Assembly: GCF_000430665.1 (NCBI RefSeq)
Contig: NZ_AUML01000026.1
Span: 17,284 to 81,283, forward strand
Origin: Aquimarina muelleri DSM 19832
Lineage (GTDB): Bacteria; Bacteroidota; Bacteroidia; Flavobacteriales; Flavobacteriaceae
Direction: 5' to 3'
DNA: 64,000 bases
Part shown: in pieces, positions 37,774 to 45,927 of the stretch
How positions within the stretch are numbered: the stretch's first letter is position 1
Layout: every line of letters starts with the position of its first letter
Made by a program: the position numbers and the translations under genes
Notes under the pieces: model-generated
The model's input: the letters and a program-made list of their open reading frames with translations, nothing else
Databases searched by the model: none
What the model was told of the DNA's origin: nothing

Positions 37774-39084
37774 ATGGCCAATACAATCAGATCACAAGCA
37801 GAAATTCTTCAAAAACTTAATATTCATGAGTTAAATCCTATGCAAGAGGAGGCTATTCCTGTAATAAAAAATAAGTCAAATGTTATTTTACTTTCTCCTA
37901 CAGGTACAGGGAAAACTTTGGCATTTTTATTACCAATCATAGATCTTTTAGATGCTGATTGTAATGAGATTCAGGTATTAATTTTAGTGCCCTCTAGAGA
38001 ACTTGCAATACAGATTGAACAAGTGGCTCGTAATATGGGATCTGGGTATAAAATAAATGCTGTTTATGGCGGTAGAGCAACATCAAAAGATAAAATAGAA
38101 TTAAAGCATACGCCAGCTATTCTTATTGGCACTCCTGGTAGAGTAGCAGATCATCTAAGACAAGAACGATTTTCTACAACCAATATAAAAACGTTAGTAC
38201 TAGATGAGTTTGATAAATCTTTAGAAGTAGGTTTTGAAGAAGAAATGAAGAATATAATATATTTACTTCCAAATTTATCTAAACGTATATTAACTTCGGC
38301 AACACAAGGAGTTAGTGTGCCTGGATTTGTAAAATTAGAGCAACCAACGATTATAAATTATGTAAAAGAAGGAACCTCTAAACTGGTATACAAAACTGTA
38401 ATTTCTCCTACAAAAGATAAATTAGGAAGTTTATTAAAGGTTCTAAACCATATAGGTAATGCTCCTGGTATCGTATTTTGTAATTTTAAAAAAGATATTC
38501 AGGAGGTGAGTTCTTTTTTAGATCGTAATAGAATTAACCATGGTACTTTTCATGGTGATATGGAACAAAAAGATAGAGAGCGTTCTTTGATTAAATTTAG
38601 AAATGGAACACACCAAATACTACTCGCTACAGATTTGGCAGCAAGAGGAATTGATATTCCCGAGTTAAAATTTATTATCCATTATCAGCTTCCGTATTCT
38701 AAAGAAGAATTTACACACAGAAATGGTAGAACTGCCAGAGTAAATGAAAAAGGAACAGCTTATATATTAAAATGGGAAGAAGAATCTTTACGGGATTTTA
38801 TTCCTGAGACAGATTTGGCAGATATCACGACAAAGATGACACGTACACCACAATACTGGGAGACTTTATTTATTTCTGGTGGAAGAAAAGATAAAATATC
38901 TAAAGGAGATATAGCAGGTTTGTTTTTTAAACAAGGAAATATAACTAAAGAACAATTGGGTGTCATAGAGTTAAAACAAGATTGTGCCTTTGTTGCGATC
39001 CCACTGGACAATGCTCAAGAGCTTGTAGAAAAGTTAAACAATAGTAGGTTAAAGAAAAAGAAAGTACGAATTACTATTCTTTAA
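37774..39084 (+). CDS. DEAD-box-type RNA helicase with DEFD motif II
   Basis: The protein has 436 residues. Motifs: SPTGTGKT, PSRELAIQ, GGRA, TPGRV, motif II DEFD instead of DEAD, SAT, RGIDIPE and HRNGRTAR. A C-terminal RNA-binding extension (about 365-436) recalls DbpA-like domains. The D-E-x-D core is kept, so ATPase activity is expected. Confidence 0.93.
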   Translation: MANTIRSQAEILQKLNIHELNPMQEEAIPVIKNKSNVILLSPTGTGKTLAFLLPIIDLLDADCNEIQVLILVPSRELAIQIEQVARNMGSGYKINAVYGGRATSKDKIELKHTPAILIGTPGRVADHLRQERFSTTNIKTLVLDEFDKSLEVGFEEEMKNIIYLLPNLSKRILTSATQGVSVPGFVKLEQPTIINYVKEGTSKLVYKTVISPTKDKLGSLLKVLNHIGNAPGIVFCNFKKDIQEVSSFLDRNRINHGTFHGDMEQKDRERSLIKFRNGTHQILLATDLAARGIDIPELKFIIHYQLPYSKEEFTHRNGRTARVNEKGTAYILKWEEESLRDFIPETDLADITTKMTRTPQYWETLFISGGRKDKISKGDIAGLFFKQGNITKEQLGVIELKQDCAFVAIPLDNAQELVEKLNNSRLKKKKVRITIL

Positions 39085-39165
39085 AACATAAATAATAGAA
39101 TCATCTAACTTCTGGCATCATATTTGAATACCTAATAGTAATTATTAAAATTAAAATTATTTAAA

Positions 39166-39357
39166 ATGAGTAAAGGAACAGTAAAATTCTTCAACGATGC
39201 CAAAGGTTTCGGTTTTATTACAGAAGAAGGTTCAAACAAAGAGTATTTTGTTCACATTTCTGGATTAATAGATGAAGTTCGTGAAGGTGATGAGGTTGAA
39301 TTTGATCTTACAGAAGGTAAAAAAGGATTAAACGCAGTAGACGTAAAAGTTATCTAA
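39166..39357 (+). CDS. Cold-shock (CspA-type) RNA-binding protein
   Basis: The 63-residue single-domain cold-shock protein has RNP1 KGFGFITEE and RNP2 EYFVHISG. It is nearly identical to the product at 58211 (differing at about nine positions). It is an RNA chaperone/antiterminator by family. A terminator follows, then a MITE-like element. Confidence 0.96.
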   Translation: MSKGTVKFFNDAKGFGFITEEGSNKEYFVHISGLIDEVREGDEVEFDLTEGKKGLNAVDVKVI

Positions 39358-39381
39358 CATATACGCTTAAAACTTTGTATC

Positions 39382-39412
39382 AAGCCTATCCAAATTTGGA
39401 TAGGCTTTTTTA
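39382..39412 (+). terminator. Terminator of the first cold-shock gene
   Basis: AAGCCTATCCAAATTTGGATAGGCTT is self-complementary and followed by T5. Confidence 0.9.
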
Positions 39413-39438
39413 TTTTCTATGTCTTTTTTTTAATATTA

Positions 39439-39599
39439 TACGATTTACGAATAAAAATCTCGCATATAATCGCATTCTTTTTCTACTATATTTTCTTCAT
39501 AAAATGAAACAATAGCTATGACTATTCTTTAATTTGATTCATCAATCTAGCGAAAAACCTTTGCAATTATTTATACGCAATTATCATCCGTAAATCGTA
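39439..39599. mobile_element. MITE-like element, copy 1 (161 bp)
   Basis: Its terminal inverted repeats are TACGATTTACG and CGTAAATCGTA, flanked on both sides by TTA (target duplication). A near-identical copy in inverted orientation lies at 58525-58685, differing at only about three positions near one end. It has no coding capacity. It lies between the first cold-shock gene and the alcohol dehydrogenase stop. Confidence 0.88.
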
Positions 39600-39606
39600 T
39601 TACAAA

Positions 39607-40767
39607 TTAATAAGCCATAGTTACGATTTTTTCAACATCGTTGGGTGCTAGGTTTTTATGTTCGCCCAGACCAAGCCAACCACGCTCTGTAAAACGTTTT
39701 GATATTAGCTCTGCAGTACCTTTATAATTATTGGTATATTTGGATAGTTTTGTATCAATACCTAATTCATTAAAAAAAGTTTCTGTTTTTTCTATAGCTA
39801 TATGAGCTTTTTCCTCTATCGTTCCTTCCGTTATATTCCAAACACGTTCAGCATATTGCGCTAATTTTTCTTTTTTAGCTTCAAAATTGTATGTATAATG
39901 ACTTGGTGCAATAATCGCCAGTGTTCTGGCATGATCAATACCATAAAGAGCTGTTAATTCATGACCTATTGCATGAACAGCCCAATCTGTAGGCACTCCT
40001 TTTTGGATTAATCCATTTAACGCCATGGTACAACACCACATAAAATTAGAAGCTTCTGTGTAGTTTGTTGGATCTTCTATTACCTTTGGAGCAATCTGAA
40101 TTAATGTTTGTAAAATACTTTCTGCAAAGCGATCTTGCAGATAAGCACCAGATGGATACGTCATATATTGTTCTAATACATGTGTAAAAGCATCGGTTAT
40201 ACCATTAACAAGCTGTCTTTTAGGGATAGATTGTATTACCAAGGGGTCCAGTATAGAAAATACAGGAAAAAGCCCAACTCCTCCCATTGCTAGTTTTTCT
40301 TTTGTTTCTTTACGAGTAATTACGGCACCAGAGTTCATTTCTGATCCTGTTGCCGGCAGAGTTAAAACGGTTCCAAATGGCATTCCTTTTTTAGTGGGAG
40401 TATTGCTCGTTAAAATATCCCAAGGAGTATCTCCTTTGTATAAAGCTGCAGAAGATAAAAACTTGGTTCCATCAATAACAGAGCCACCACCAACTGCTAA
40501 TAAAAATGTAATATCTTGCTCTTTAATGATTTGTAATGCATCCATTAAAATAGCATATTCTGGGTTTGCAGGAATTCCTCCAAATTCTACAACTTCAACA
40601 TTCGATAAAGCTGTTTTTACTTGTTCATAGATTCCATTTTTTTTAATACTTCCACCACCATATAAAAGTAATACTTTAGCTTTTTCAGGTATTTCGGTAC
40701 TCAATTTTTTAATGGTATCTTTTCCAAAAATGATTTTGGTTGGGTTTTTTAATTCAAAATTATTCAT
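39607..40767 (-). CDS. Iron-containing alcohol dehydrogenase (YqhD/BDH-like)
   Basis: The protein has 386 residues from the ATG at 40765-40767; the upstream start would add nine basic residues. The cofactor motif GGGS occurs twice (YGGGSIKKNG and GGGSVIDGTK), and metal ligands lie in DAFTHVLEQ and HAIGHELTALYGIDHA. The family reduces aldehydes with NADPH. Next to a nitroreductase and a TetR gene on the same strand, it may serve in detoxifying reactive aldehydes or quinones. Confidence 0.93.
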   Translation of the reverse strand: MNNFELKNPTKIIFGKDTIKKLSTEIPEKAKVLLLYGGGSIKKNGIYEQVKTALSNVEVVEFGGIPANPEYAILMDALQIIKEQDITFLLAVGGGSVIDGTKFLSSAALYKGDTPWDILTSNTPTKKGMPFGTVLTLPATGSEMNSGAVITRKETKEKLAMGGVGLFPVFSILDPLVIQSIPKRQLVNGITDAFTHVLEQYMTYPSGAYLQDRFAESILQTLIQIAPKVIEDPTNYTEASNFMWCCTMALNGLIQKGVPTDWAVHAIGHELTALYGIDHARTLAIIAPSHYTYNFEAKKEKLAQYAERVWNITEGTIEEKAHIAIEKTETFFNELGIDTKLSKYTNNYKGTAELISKRFTERGWLGLGEHKNLAPNDVEKIVTMAY

Positions 40768-40865
40768 AGCTTTTTCTTTTATTCTTTTTTTCAATTAACA
40801 ACATCAGAGCAAATTTTCTAAATATGCTTTGGAAAACTAAAACTCTCCGTATGAGATTTAAAGTT

Positions 40866-41498
40866 CTATTCTATAACTGTTACAAGATCCTCTGTACTTT
40901 TTCTTACTTTAACTAAATTTACCAACCAGTCCTCTTTTTCATCTCTATATCCTAAAGGTAATAAAACAGCACTTCTTAAACCTTTAGCTCTTAACCCTAA
41001 TATCTCGTCTACTGCATCTGGATCAAAACCTTCAAGAGGAGTGGAGTCTACGCCTTCAAAAGCAGCAGCTGCAATAGATTGTGAAAAAGCAATATATGCT
41101 TGTTTTGCCGCGTGATTAAAATTCACTTCAGGATCTTTTTGAGGATAGGATCCTAGTAATTGTTGTCTATAGTTTTCCCATCCTTCATTTTCAAAACCTC
41201 TAATTTCATTAGTAAGATCAAACATTTTATTAATACGCTCTTCAGTATAGGTATCCCAAGCTGCAAAAACTAACAAATGAGAACAATCGGTTATTACAGA
41301 TTGGTTCCATGCAACAGGTCTAATTTTTTCTTTAATCCCACTATTTGTTATAACAATAATTTCAAAAGGTTGTAAACCGCTAGATGTAGGAGCTAATCTT
41401 GCTGCTTCAATAATTCGTTCTATTTTATCTTGTGCTACTTTTTTACCATTCATTGCTTTTGCAGCATATCTCCATTTTAATTTATCTAATAGTTCCAT
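40866..41498 (-). CDS. NAD(P)H-dependent nitroreductase family oxidoreductase
   Basis: The 210-residue protein is a FMN-dependent nitroreductase (NfsB-like) with the N-terminal RYAAKAMNGKKV and FMN-binding RLAPTSSGLQPFEIIV, and a C-terminal LLPLGYRDEKEDW. It lies 35 nt after the TetR gene and is probably under its control. Confidence 0.93.
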   Translation of the reverse strand: MELLDKLKWRYAAKAMNGKKVAQDKIERIIEAARLAPTSSGLQPFEIIVITNSGIKEKIRPVAWNQSVITDCSHLLVFAAWDTYTEERINKMFDLTNEIRGFENEGWENYRQQLLGSYPQKDPEVNFNHAAKQAYIAFSQSIAAAAFEGVDSTPLEGFDPDAVDEILGLRAKGLRSAVLLPLGYRDEKEDWLVNLVKVRKSTEDLVTVIE

Positions 41499-41533
41499 TT
41501 TTTAATTTTTTAATAATTATTTATATGTTTATT

Positions 41534-42112
41534 TTATACCTTAATACTGTTCCATGCAGCCTGAAAAGCTTCCTCTATATGATCTTCATTTAATTGAAAT
41601 ATACCTCGTTGTTGCATGGTCATTAAAAATGATAAAGGACTTATCGTATATGCATATAGTAAAAAAGGAGATAAATCCTTTATTATACCTTTATCTTTAC
41701 CTCGTTGCCATAAATCGAGTAGGGGTTGCAGGTGCTTTAAGCCTTTTTGTCTACTGGTTTCGTCTATCATAGGACTATGATCGCACTGACATAAAAACAA
41801 AGCTTCATCGGTTTCTTTTAATTTAAAATCAGCAATACGTTTCCAAACGATTTCAAAACCAGTTGCAACACATAAATCAGGACTATACGTCTCAAAAGCA
41901 TAGTTAGTAAAAGCTGCTTTAACCTCTATATATACTTGATTAATAAGATCTTGTTTACTTTCAAAATACAAGTAAATAGTAGCTGGAGATACATTAGCCA
42001 TTTTGGCTATTTTCGACATAGGTGCAGCATGAAATCCGTTGTTATTTACGAGGTTTATAGTTGCTTTTACCAGAGCATCCCTCTTAATTTGGCTTTTTAA
42101 TAATTTGGACAT
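41534..42112 (-). CDS. TetR/AcrR family transcriptional regulator
   Basis: The protein has 192 residues from the ATG at 42110-42112; a longer form adds 13 hydrophobic residues before the usual start. The N-terminal HTH (MSKIAKMANVSPATIYLYFESKQDLI) is clear and the C-terminal ligand domain diverse. It heads the run TetR-nitroreductase-alcohol dehydrogenase and probably represses it. Confidence 0.92.
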   Translation of the reverse strand: MSKLLKSQIKRDALVKATINLVNNNGFHAAPMSKIAKMANVSPATIYLYFESKQDLINQVYIEVKAAFTNYAFETYSPDLCVATGFEIVWKRIADFKLKETDEALFLCQCDHSPMIDETSRQKGLKHLQPLLDLWQRGKDKGIIKDLSPFLLYAYTISPLSFLMTMQQRGIFQLNEDHIEEAFQAAWNSIKV

Positions 42113-42142
42113 AGCATTAAATTCTGGTGTAAAAATAATAAA

Positions 42143-42156
42143 AATGAACATTCATT
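42143..42156. promoter_or_regulatory. Possible TetR operator
   Basis: AATGAACATTCATT is an imperfect palindrome 31 nt before the TetR start and resembles the GAATG-type half sites of TetR regulators. This is suggestive only. Confidence 0.35.
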
Positions 42157-42287
42157 CTTTTTTATTGTATTAGTTTATATATTAATTAACATGGTAAAAA
42201 AGAAAAGATTTTTTAATCTATATAGCGAATGGAAAAAAGTGTAAACCATTTTTTATAAAAAAACTGGAAAGAATAAGATATTTATAC

Positions 42288-42295
42288 CATATTTG
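42288..42295 (+). promoter_or_regulatory. Promoter of attenuator unit A (CATATTTG)
   Basis: CATATTTG is one base off TAnnTTTG and is identical to the element heading unit C (46770-46777). No good -33 TTTG is seen. Transcription would start near 42302 and run into leader A. Confidence 0.5.
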
Positions 42296-42330
42296 CATCT
42301 TAAATTAAGAATAAAAAAAGTTTTAAGCCT

Positions 42331-42393
42331 ATGTTATTACCACTTGTACATAAAAAGGACGCTGTAAAGCTGTTTTCAAATCAAGAATATTAG
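42331..42393 (+). CDS. Leader peptide A (20 aa)
   Basis: The 20-codon ORF uses 14 different amino acids (peptide MLLPLVHKKDAVKLFSNQEY). Codons 9-11 contain GGACGCT (42357-42363), the exact complement of AGCGTCC, the 5' arm of the terminator at 42427. It lacks a strong Shine-Dalgarno, as usual in this group. I infer a leader peptide whose translation decides whether the terminator forms; translation is unproven. Confidence 0.5.
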   Translation: MLLPLVHKKDAVKLFSNQEY

Positions 42394-42426
42394 GTATAAA
42401 ACCATTGAAAAGATATAAAACAATAG

Positions 42427-42454
42427 AGCGTCCAAGAAATTGGACGTTTTTTTT
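42427..42454 (+). terminator. Terminator of unit A
   Basis: AGCGTCCAA-GAAA-TTGGACGTT forms a 9-bp stem with one G-U pair, then T8. The stem is the same as in unit C. The 5' arm can pair instead with 42357-42363 inside leader A. Confidence 0.85.
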
Positions 42455-42487
42455 ATGTCATTTTTTCATAAACTATCCCTGTATAAT

Positions 42488-42568
42488 AAAATAGTATTTG
42501 AAAGTTAAGCAACCTAATTTCAATTAATTACTAAATCAGCAGATATCCGTTAATTAACGGACAGGGAT
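42488..42568. repeat. Paired 81-nt conserved element, copy 1 (cassette upstream of rtcB)
   Basis: The ends match copy 2 (47015-47095): 20 of 24 nt at the left and the 13-nt AACGGACAGGGAT at the right, with identical spacing and a diverged middle. The right end contains the 16-nt palindrome TCCGTTAATTAACGGA. ATCCCTGT just left of the element (42475-42482) is complementary to ACAGGGAT in copy 1 only. Confidence 0.75.
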
Positions 42569-42627
42569 AATTATGCATATTTTTAAATTTAACTATCTAA
42601 AAAACAGATCTTTGTGATTTTAATTAA

Positions 42628-42658
42628 TTTGTTTATTTGAAAAACAGATGTATATTTG
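42628..42658 (+). promoter_or_regulatory. Promoter of attenuator unit B / rtcB operon
   Basis: TTTG (42628-42631), 19 nt, then TATATTTG (42651-42658) matches the flavobacterial consensus exactly. The transcript would begin near 42663, with the small hairpin GCAATT-AACG-AATTGC at its 5' end. Confidence 0.8.
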
Positions 42659-42714
42659 CATCGCAATTAACGAATTGCATAAAAATAATAAATAACCCTT
42701 AATACCGAAGTAAA

Positions 42715-42798
42715 ATGATCTTTATAAATATATTTTGCGATTCTCTAAAAGAACCAGGTTCTGCTATGAGAATGCTTCGGGACTTCCTTCACTACTAA
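42715..42798 (+). CDS. Leader peptide B (27 aa) upstream of rtcB
   Basis: The 27-codon ORF uses 16 different amino acids: I, F, N, C, D, S, L, K, E, P, G, A, M and R all occur in the first 19 codons, with H and Y at the end. Codons 20-24 hold GCTTCGGGACTTC (42774-42786), which can form 12 base pairs with one bulge with 42826-42837. That pairing removes the 5' arm of the terminator. This is the best attenuator candidate of the four. I infer, but cannot show, that it is translated. Confidence 0.6.
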   Translation: MIFINIFCDSLKEPGSAMRMLRDFLHY

Positions 42799-42828
42799 AT
42801 AATAATAATCTTTATTATATGAAAAGAA

Positions 42829-42858
42829 GTCTGAAGCCATAACGTTTCGGATTTTTTT
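42829..42858 (+). terminator. Terminator of unit B, before rtcB
   Basis: TCTGAAGC (42830-42837) pairs with GTTTCGGA (42844-42851) in an 8-bp stem with two G-U pairs and a 6-nt loop, then T7. The 5' arm is shared with the alternative pairing to leader B. Confidence 0.75.
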
Positions 42859-42965
42859 GTTTTACACTTTGTTACATCAGTTAGGTCGTATTTTATACAT
42901 ATTGTACATTCAATTTTTCAGGCTAAACCAGCTTAAATATTTCGTACTTAATTTATTGAATATCT

Positions 42966-43037
42966 TTCAGGTTGAGCTTGTGGAACGCTGCCAGAGTAAA
43001 CTTTTTAAAAACCTGTCAGGCTGAGCTTGTCAAAGCC
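42966..43037. repeat. Two degenerate copies of a Bacteroidota intergenic repeat
   Basis: TCAGGTTGAGCTTGTGGAAC (from 42967) and TCAGGCTGAGCTTGTCAAAG (from 43016) are variants of the common TCAGGCTGAGCTTGTCGAAG repeat. They lie in the 5' region of rtcB, downstream of the unit B terminator. Confidence 0.65.
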
Positions 43038-43124
43038 AAATTTCCCGAAACACATATCAAAAAAATGTCAAACAGAGAAACATACATTGTATTTCTCAAA
43101 ACTGACAAACATTAAATCATACCA

Positions 43125-44516
43125 ATGGGAAATAAATTAAGAGGAAAAGACTTAATAAAATTAGGCTTTCCTAAAAACAATAGTATTAATGTGACTTTGA
43201 GTCAGGTTAATAGATATCAAAAGAAAATTAAAAAAGAACATATATTAACAGAAGCTAAAAAAGTTTTACTAGATCCAGAAGCATATCAAGGAGATAGTGT
43301 TTGGGGCAAAATAGCAGAGAGTTTATTAAAACCTGTAGAAGTTAAGAAACAGGTTTTAAAAACAATAAGATCACCTTTTCATATTTATGGCGAAAATGAA
43401 ATTGAGGAGCAAGCCAAATATCAATTGTTTGATTCCTTAAAATTACCAGTGGCAGTAGCTGGCGCCTTAATGCCAGATGCACATACTGGATATGGTATGC
43501 CAATAGGAGGAGTACTCGCTACAAAAAATGCAGTAATTCCTTATGGAGTAGGAGTAGACATAGGTTGTAGGATGTGTTTAACAATATACCCTATAAAAAT
43601 ATCCTACCTTAAAGGAAAAAAGCACCAGTTAGTGAATATATTATCCGAACATACCAAATTCGGAATGTATGAGACTCATAAGATTAAGCATGATCACGAA
43701 ATCTTTGAACGAGATGAATTCAAAACTATTCCTCTGGTCAAAAAACTGAAAGACAAAGCCTATAAGCAGTTGGGTACTTCTGGCGGAGGAAATCATTTTG
43801 TCGAATTTGGAGTGGTCAACATTACAGATATCGATAACGAATGGAAATTACCTACAGGAGAGTACATAGGCGTATTGTCGCATAGCGGGTCAAGAGGTCT
43901 GGGAGCTAATATTGCAAAACATTATACGTATTTGGCAACGAAACAGTGTCCATTACCTAAACATGTGCAACAATTAGCTTGGTTGGATCTAAATACCCAT
44001 GACGGGCAAGAATATTGGTTAGCAATGAATTTGGCAGGAGATTATGCACAAGCATGTCATGATGATATACATGCCAGAATAGCAAAATTACTTGGATCAA
44101 AACCTGTAGCAAAAATTGAAAACCATCATAATTTTGCTTGGAAACAAGAGGTAAATGGAGAAGAATGTATTGTACACAGAAAAGGAGCAACTCCTGCAGC
44201 CAAAGGAGAACTAGGTATTATACCGGGATCTATGACTGCCCCCGGGTTTATTGTAAGAGGATTAGGTAATATAAAAAGTTTGCAATCTGCATCCCATGGA
44301 GCAGGTCGTTTACATTCTCGTAGAAAGTGCAAAGAAAAGTTTACCCAAAGTGAAATCAAAAAAGAATTGAAGACGCATGAAGTTACCCTTATTGGAGGCG
44401 GAATTGACGAAGCACCAATGGCCTATAAAAATATTGAAAAAGTAATGGCAAATCAGCAAGAATTGGTAGAAACTATAGGAACATTTACTCCTAAAATTGT
44501 TCGAATGGATAAGTAG
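43125..44516 (+). CDS. rtcB: RNA ligase RtcB
   Basis: The 463-residue Mn2+/GTP-dependent ligase joins RNA 2',3'-cyclic phosphate or 3'-phosphate to 5'-OH ends. Motifs: PYGVGVDIGCRM (metal Cys), GGGNHFVEF, SHSGSRGLG, RKGATPA and the guanylylated His in SHGAGR. In company with prfH two genes on, it fits the RtcB2-PrfH pair that repairs 16S rRNA cut in the decoding centre by ribotoxins in E. coli. It heads the operon rtcB, Zn-ribbon gene, prfH, TPR gene, behind the attenuators. Confidence 0.96.
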   Translation: MGNKLRGKDLIKLGFPKNNSINVTLSQVNRYQKKIKKEHILTEAKKVLLDPEAYQGDSVWGKIAESLLKPVEVKKQVLKTIRSPFHIYGENEIEEQAKYQLFDSLKLPVAVAGALMPDAHTGYGMPIGGVLATKNAVIPYGVGVDIGCRMCLTIYPIKISYLKGKKHQLVNILSEHTKFGMYETHKIKHDHEIFERDEFKTIPLVKKLKDKAYKQLGTSGGGNHFVEFGVVNITDIDNEWKLPTGEYIGVLSHSGSRGLGANIAKHYTYLATKQCPLPKHVQQLAWLDLNTHDGQEYWLAMNLAGDYAQACHDDIHARIAKLLGSKPVAKIENHHNFAWKQEVNGEECIVHRKGATPAAKGELGIIPGSMTAPGFIVRGLGNIKSLQSASHGAGRLHSRRKCKEKFTQSEIKKELKTHEVTLIGGGIDEAPMAYKNIEKVMANQQELVETIGTFTPKIVRMDK

Positions 44517-44524
44517 TATAATTT

Positions 44525-44621
44525 GGGCGTTACCCTACGGGTCGGGCTTTCGGCTATATCTTTTGTATGCTCCTTCCAAAAAAAGGAACATACAAAAGGA
44601 TGCCGCTTCAATCCCTAACGC
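44525..44621. repeat. Flavobacterial intergenic palindromic repeat
   Basis: The element starts GGGCGTTACCC and ends CCCTAACGC, with an inner hairpin CTTTTGTATG ... CATACAAAAG around a short variable loop. I recall the same sequence type dispersed in many flavobacterial genomes. It sits between rtcB and the Zn-ribbon gene and would form a hairpin in the operon mRNA. Confidence 0.7.
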
Positions 44622-44638
44622 AAAAAAAAATATAAAAA

Positions 44639-45229
44639 ATGGAAACAAATAGATTTAGATCAACCATAAAAAGCCTAACCGCTTTCAAAGATATCATAAA
44701 TGTTCATTGTCCAAATTGCAATGAAAAGGCTTCGTTACATAGAAAATTTGAAGATTATAGAAGCTACCGTGATCACTACGAATTCAGATGTAATAATTGT
44801 CATGCAGAAGTAAAGGAAATGAAGAAATTTATATATAGCGTAGATAGAAATTGTCCTTTTTGTCCAGCCGTTATAAACTATAGATCGCTCCCTACTTCTA
44901 AGATTAAAAAAGAAATAGAGGTGACTTGCAACGACTGTAAAGAAAGAATTTGTTACACTCCAAAAGTTGAGTCAGTATATGATTGGAAGTTTAAAGGAGA
45001 AAATATAGAATTTACGTACTGGTTTAGCGAAAGATTTAAAGGAGAAATGTTTTGGGCAGTAAATGAAGAGCATTTAATATATCTAGAAGATTTTATTTCG
45101 GCAAAGCAAAGACAACGCAGTAAAGAAAATTATGGAATGATGCTAGTGGATAAATTACCGCAATTTATAAAGGATAAAAAAAATAGAGATGAATTATTAA
45201 AATTAATCTTAAAACTAAAGAATAAGTAA
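44639..45229 (+). CDS. Zinc-ribbon protein of unknown function in the RNA-repair operon
   Basis: The 196-residue protein has four CxxC knuckles: CPNC (about 23), CNNC (51), CPFC (72) and CNDC (98), enough for two zinc ribbons. The C-terminal half is mixed, with an aromatic-rich segment EFTYWFSERFKGEMFW and a Lys-rich helical end. I recognise no family. Its stop codon overlaps the prfH start (TAATG), so it is made together with PrfH. Inference: an RNA- or ribosome-binding partner of RtcB/PrfH. Confidence 0.75.
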   Translation: METNRFRSTIKSLTAFKDIINVHCPNCNEKASLHRKFEDYRSYRDHYEFRCNNCHAEVKEMKKFIYSVDRNCPFCPAVINYRSLPTSKIKKEIEVTCNDCKERICYTPKVESVYDWKFKGENIEFTYWFSERFKGEMFWAVNEEHLIYLEDFISAKQRQRSKENYGMMLVDKLPQFIKDKKNRDELLKLILKLKNK

Positions 45230-45924
45230 TGAATCAAAAAATTATACAAATAACAGCAGGCAGAGGCCCGGCAGAATGTTGCTGGGTCGTTGCCCAAATG
45301 CTTAAATACTTTTTAGAAGAAGTCCAACAAGCAGGATTATCCTATACCATAATCCAAAGAATACAAGGTACAGAAAATGGCACATTACAATCTGCTACGG
45401 TTACACTAGAAGGAAAAGAAATAGAATTATTTTTAAAATCCTGGATAGGTACTGTACAATGGATAGGAACTTCTACTTTTCGTAAATACCATAAGCGGAA
45501 AAATTGGTTTATAGGGGTTTATGAGTTAGATGTACTGCATCTGGAAAAATTAAAGGAATCGGATATTACATTTCAAACTATGCGAAGTTCTGGACCAGGT
45601 GGGCAGAATGTAAACAAAGTAAATTCGGCAGTTCGAGCAATACATCGACCTACAGATACGAGTGTAGTAGCGATGGATAGTCGTTCGCAACACCAAAATC
45701 GAAAAATAGCAATAGAGCGATTAAAAGATAGAGTATTAGAAGTACAATTAGAAAAATTAAAGCAATCTTTATCCGATCAATGGGAGAACCATCTTAATGT
45801 ACAACGAGGAAACCCAATTAGAATATTTAAAGGAACGGATTTTAAGAAAGAAAAGAAGGTAAAAACCTTTAAAAATAAACGAAATCAGTTGAAAAAAGAG
45901 TTACAAAACGAATTAAAAAAATAA
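45229..45924 (+). CDS. prfH: PrfH, peptide chain release factor homologue
   Basis: The 231-residue protein has domain 3 of class I release factors with the GGQ tripeptide in RSSGPGGQNVNK. It lacks the stop-codon recognition loop region of RF1/RF2; its N-terminal part (ITAGRGPAECCWVV) is the PrfH type. The basic C-terminus suits rRNA binding. In E. coli PrfH releases the peptide from ribosomes with cleaved decoding centres so that RtcB2 can reseal the RNA. Confidence 0.94.
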   Translation: MNQKIIQITAGRGPAECCWVVAQMLKYFLEEVQQAGLSYTIIQRIQGTENGTLQSATVTLEGKEIELFLKSWIGTVQWIGTSTFRKYHKRKNWFIGVYELDVLHLEKLKESDITFQTMRSSGPGGQNVNKVNSAVRAIHRPTDTSVVAMDSRSQHQNRKIAIERLKDRVLEVQLEKLKQSLSDQWENHLNVQRGNPIRIFKGTDFKKEKKVKTFKNKRNQLKKELQNELKK

Positions 45925-45927
45925 GAA

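Noticed and set aside
39607..42112. The alcohol dehydrogenase, nitroreductase and TetR run as a novel system
   Set aside because: Ordinary detoxification-type grouping with a local regulator.
42574..42618. 14-codon ORF after the conserved element as a fifth leader
   Set aside because: No terminator of its own and no counterpart in the second cassette.
42966..43037. Repeated GAGCTTGT sequences taken as a CRISPR-like array
   Set aside because: Only two degenerate copies of a common dispersed repeat, no spacers and no cas genes.
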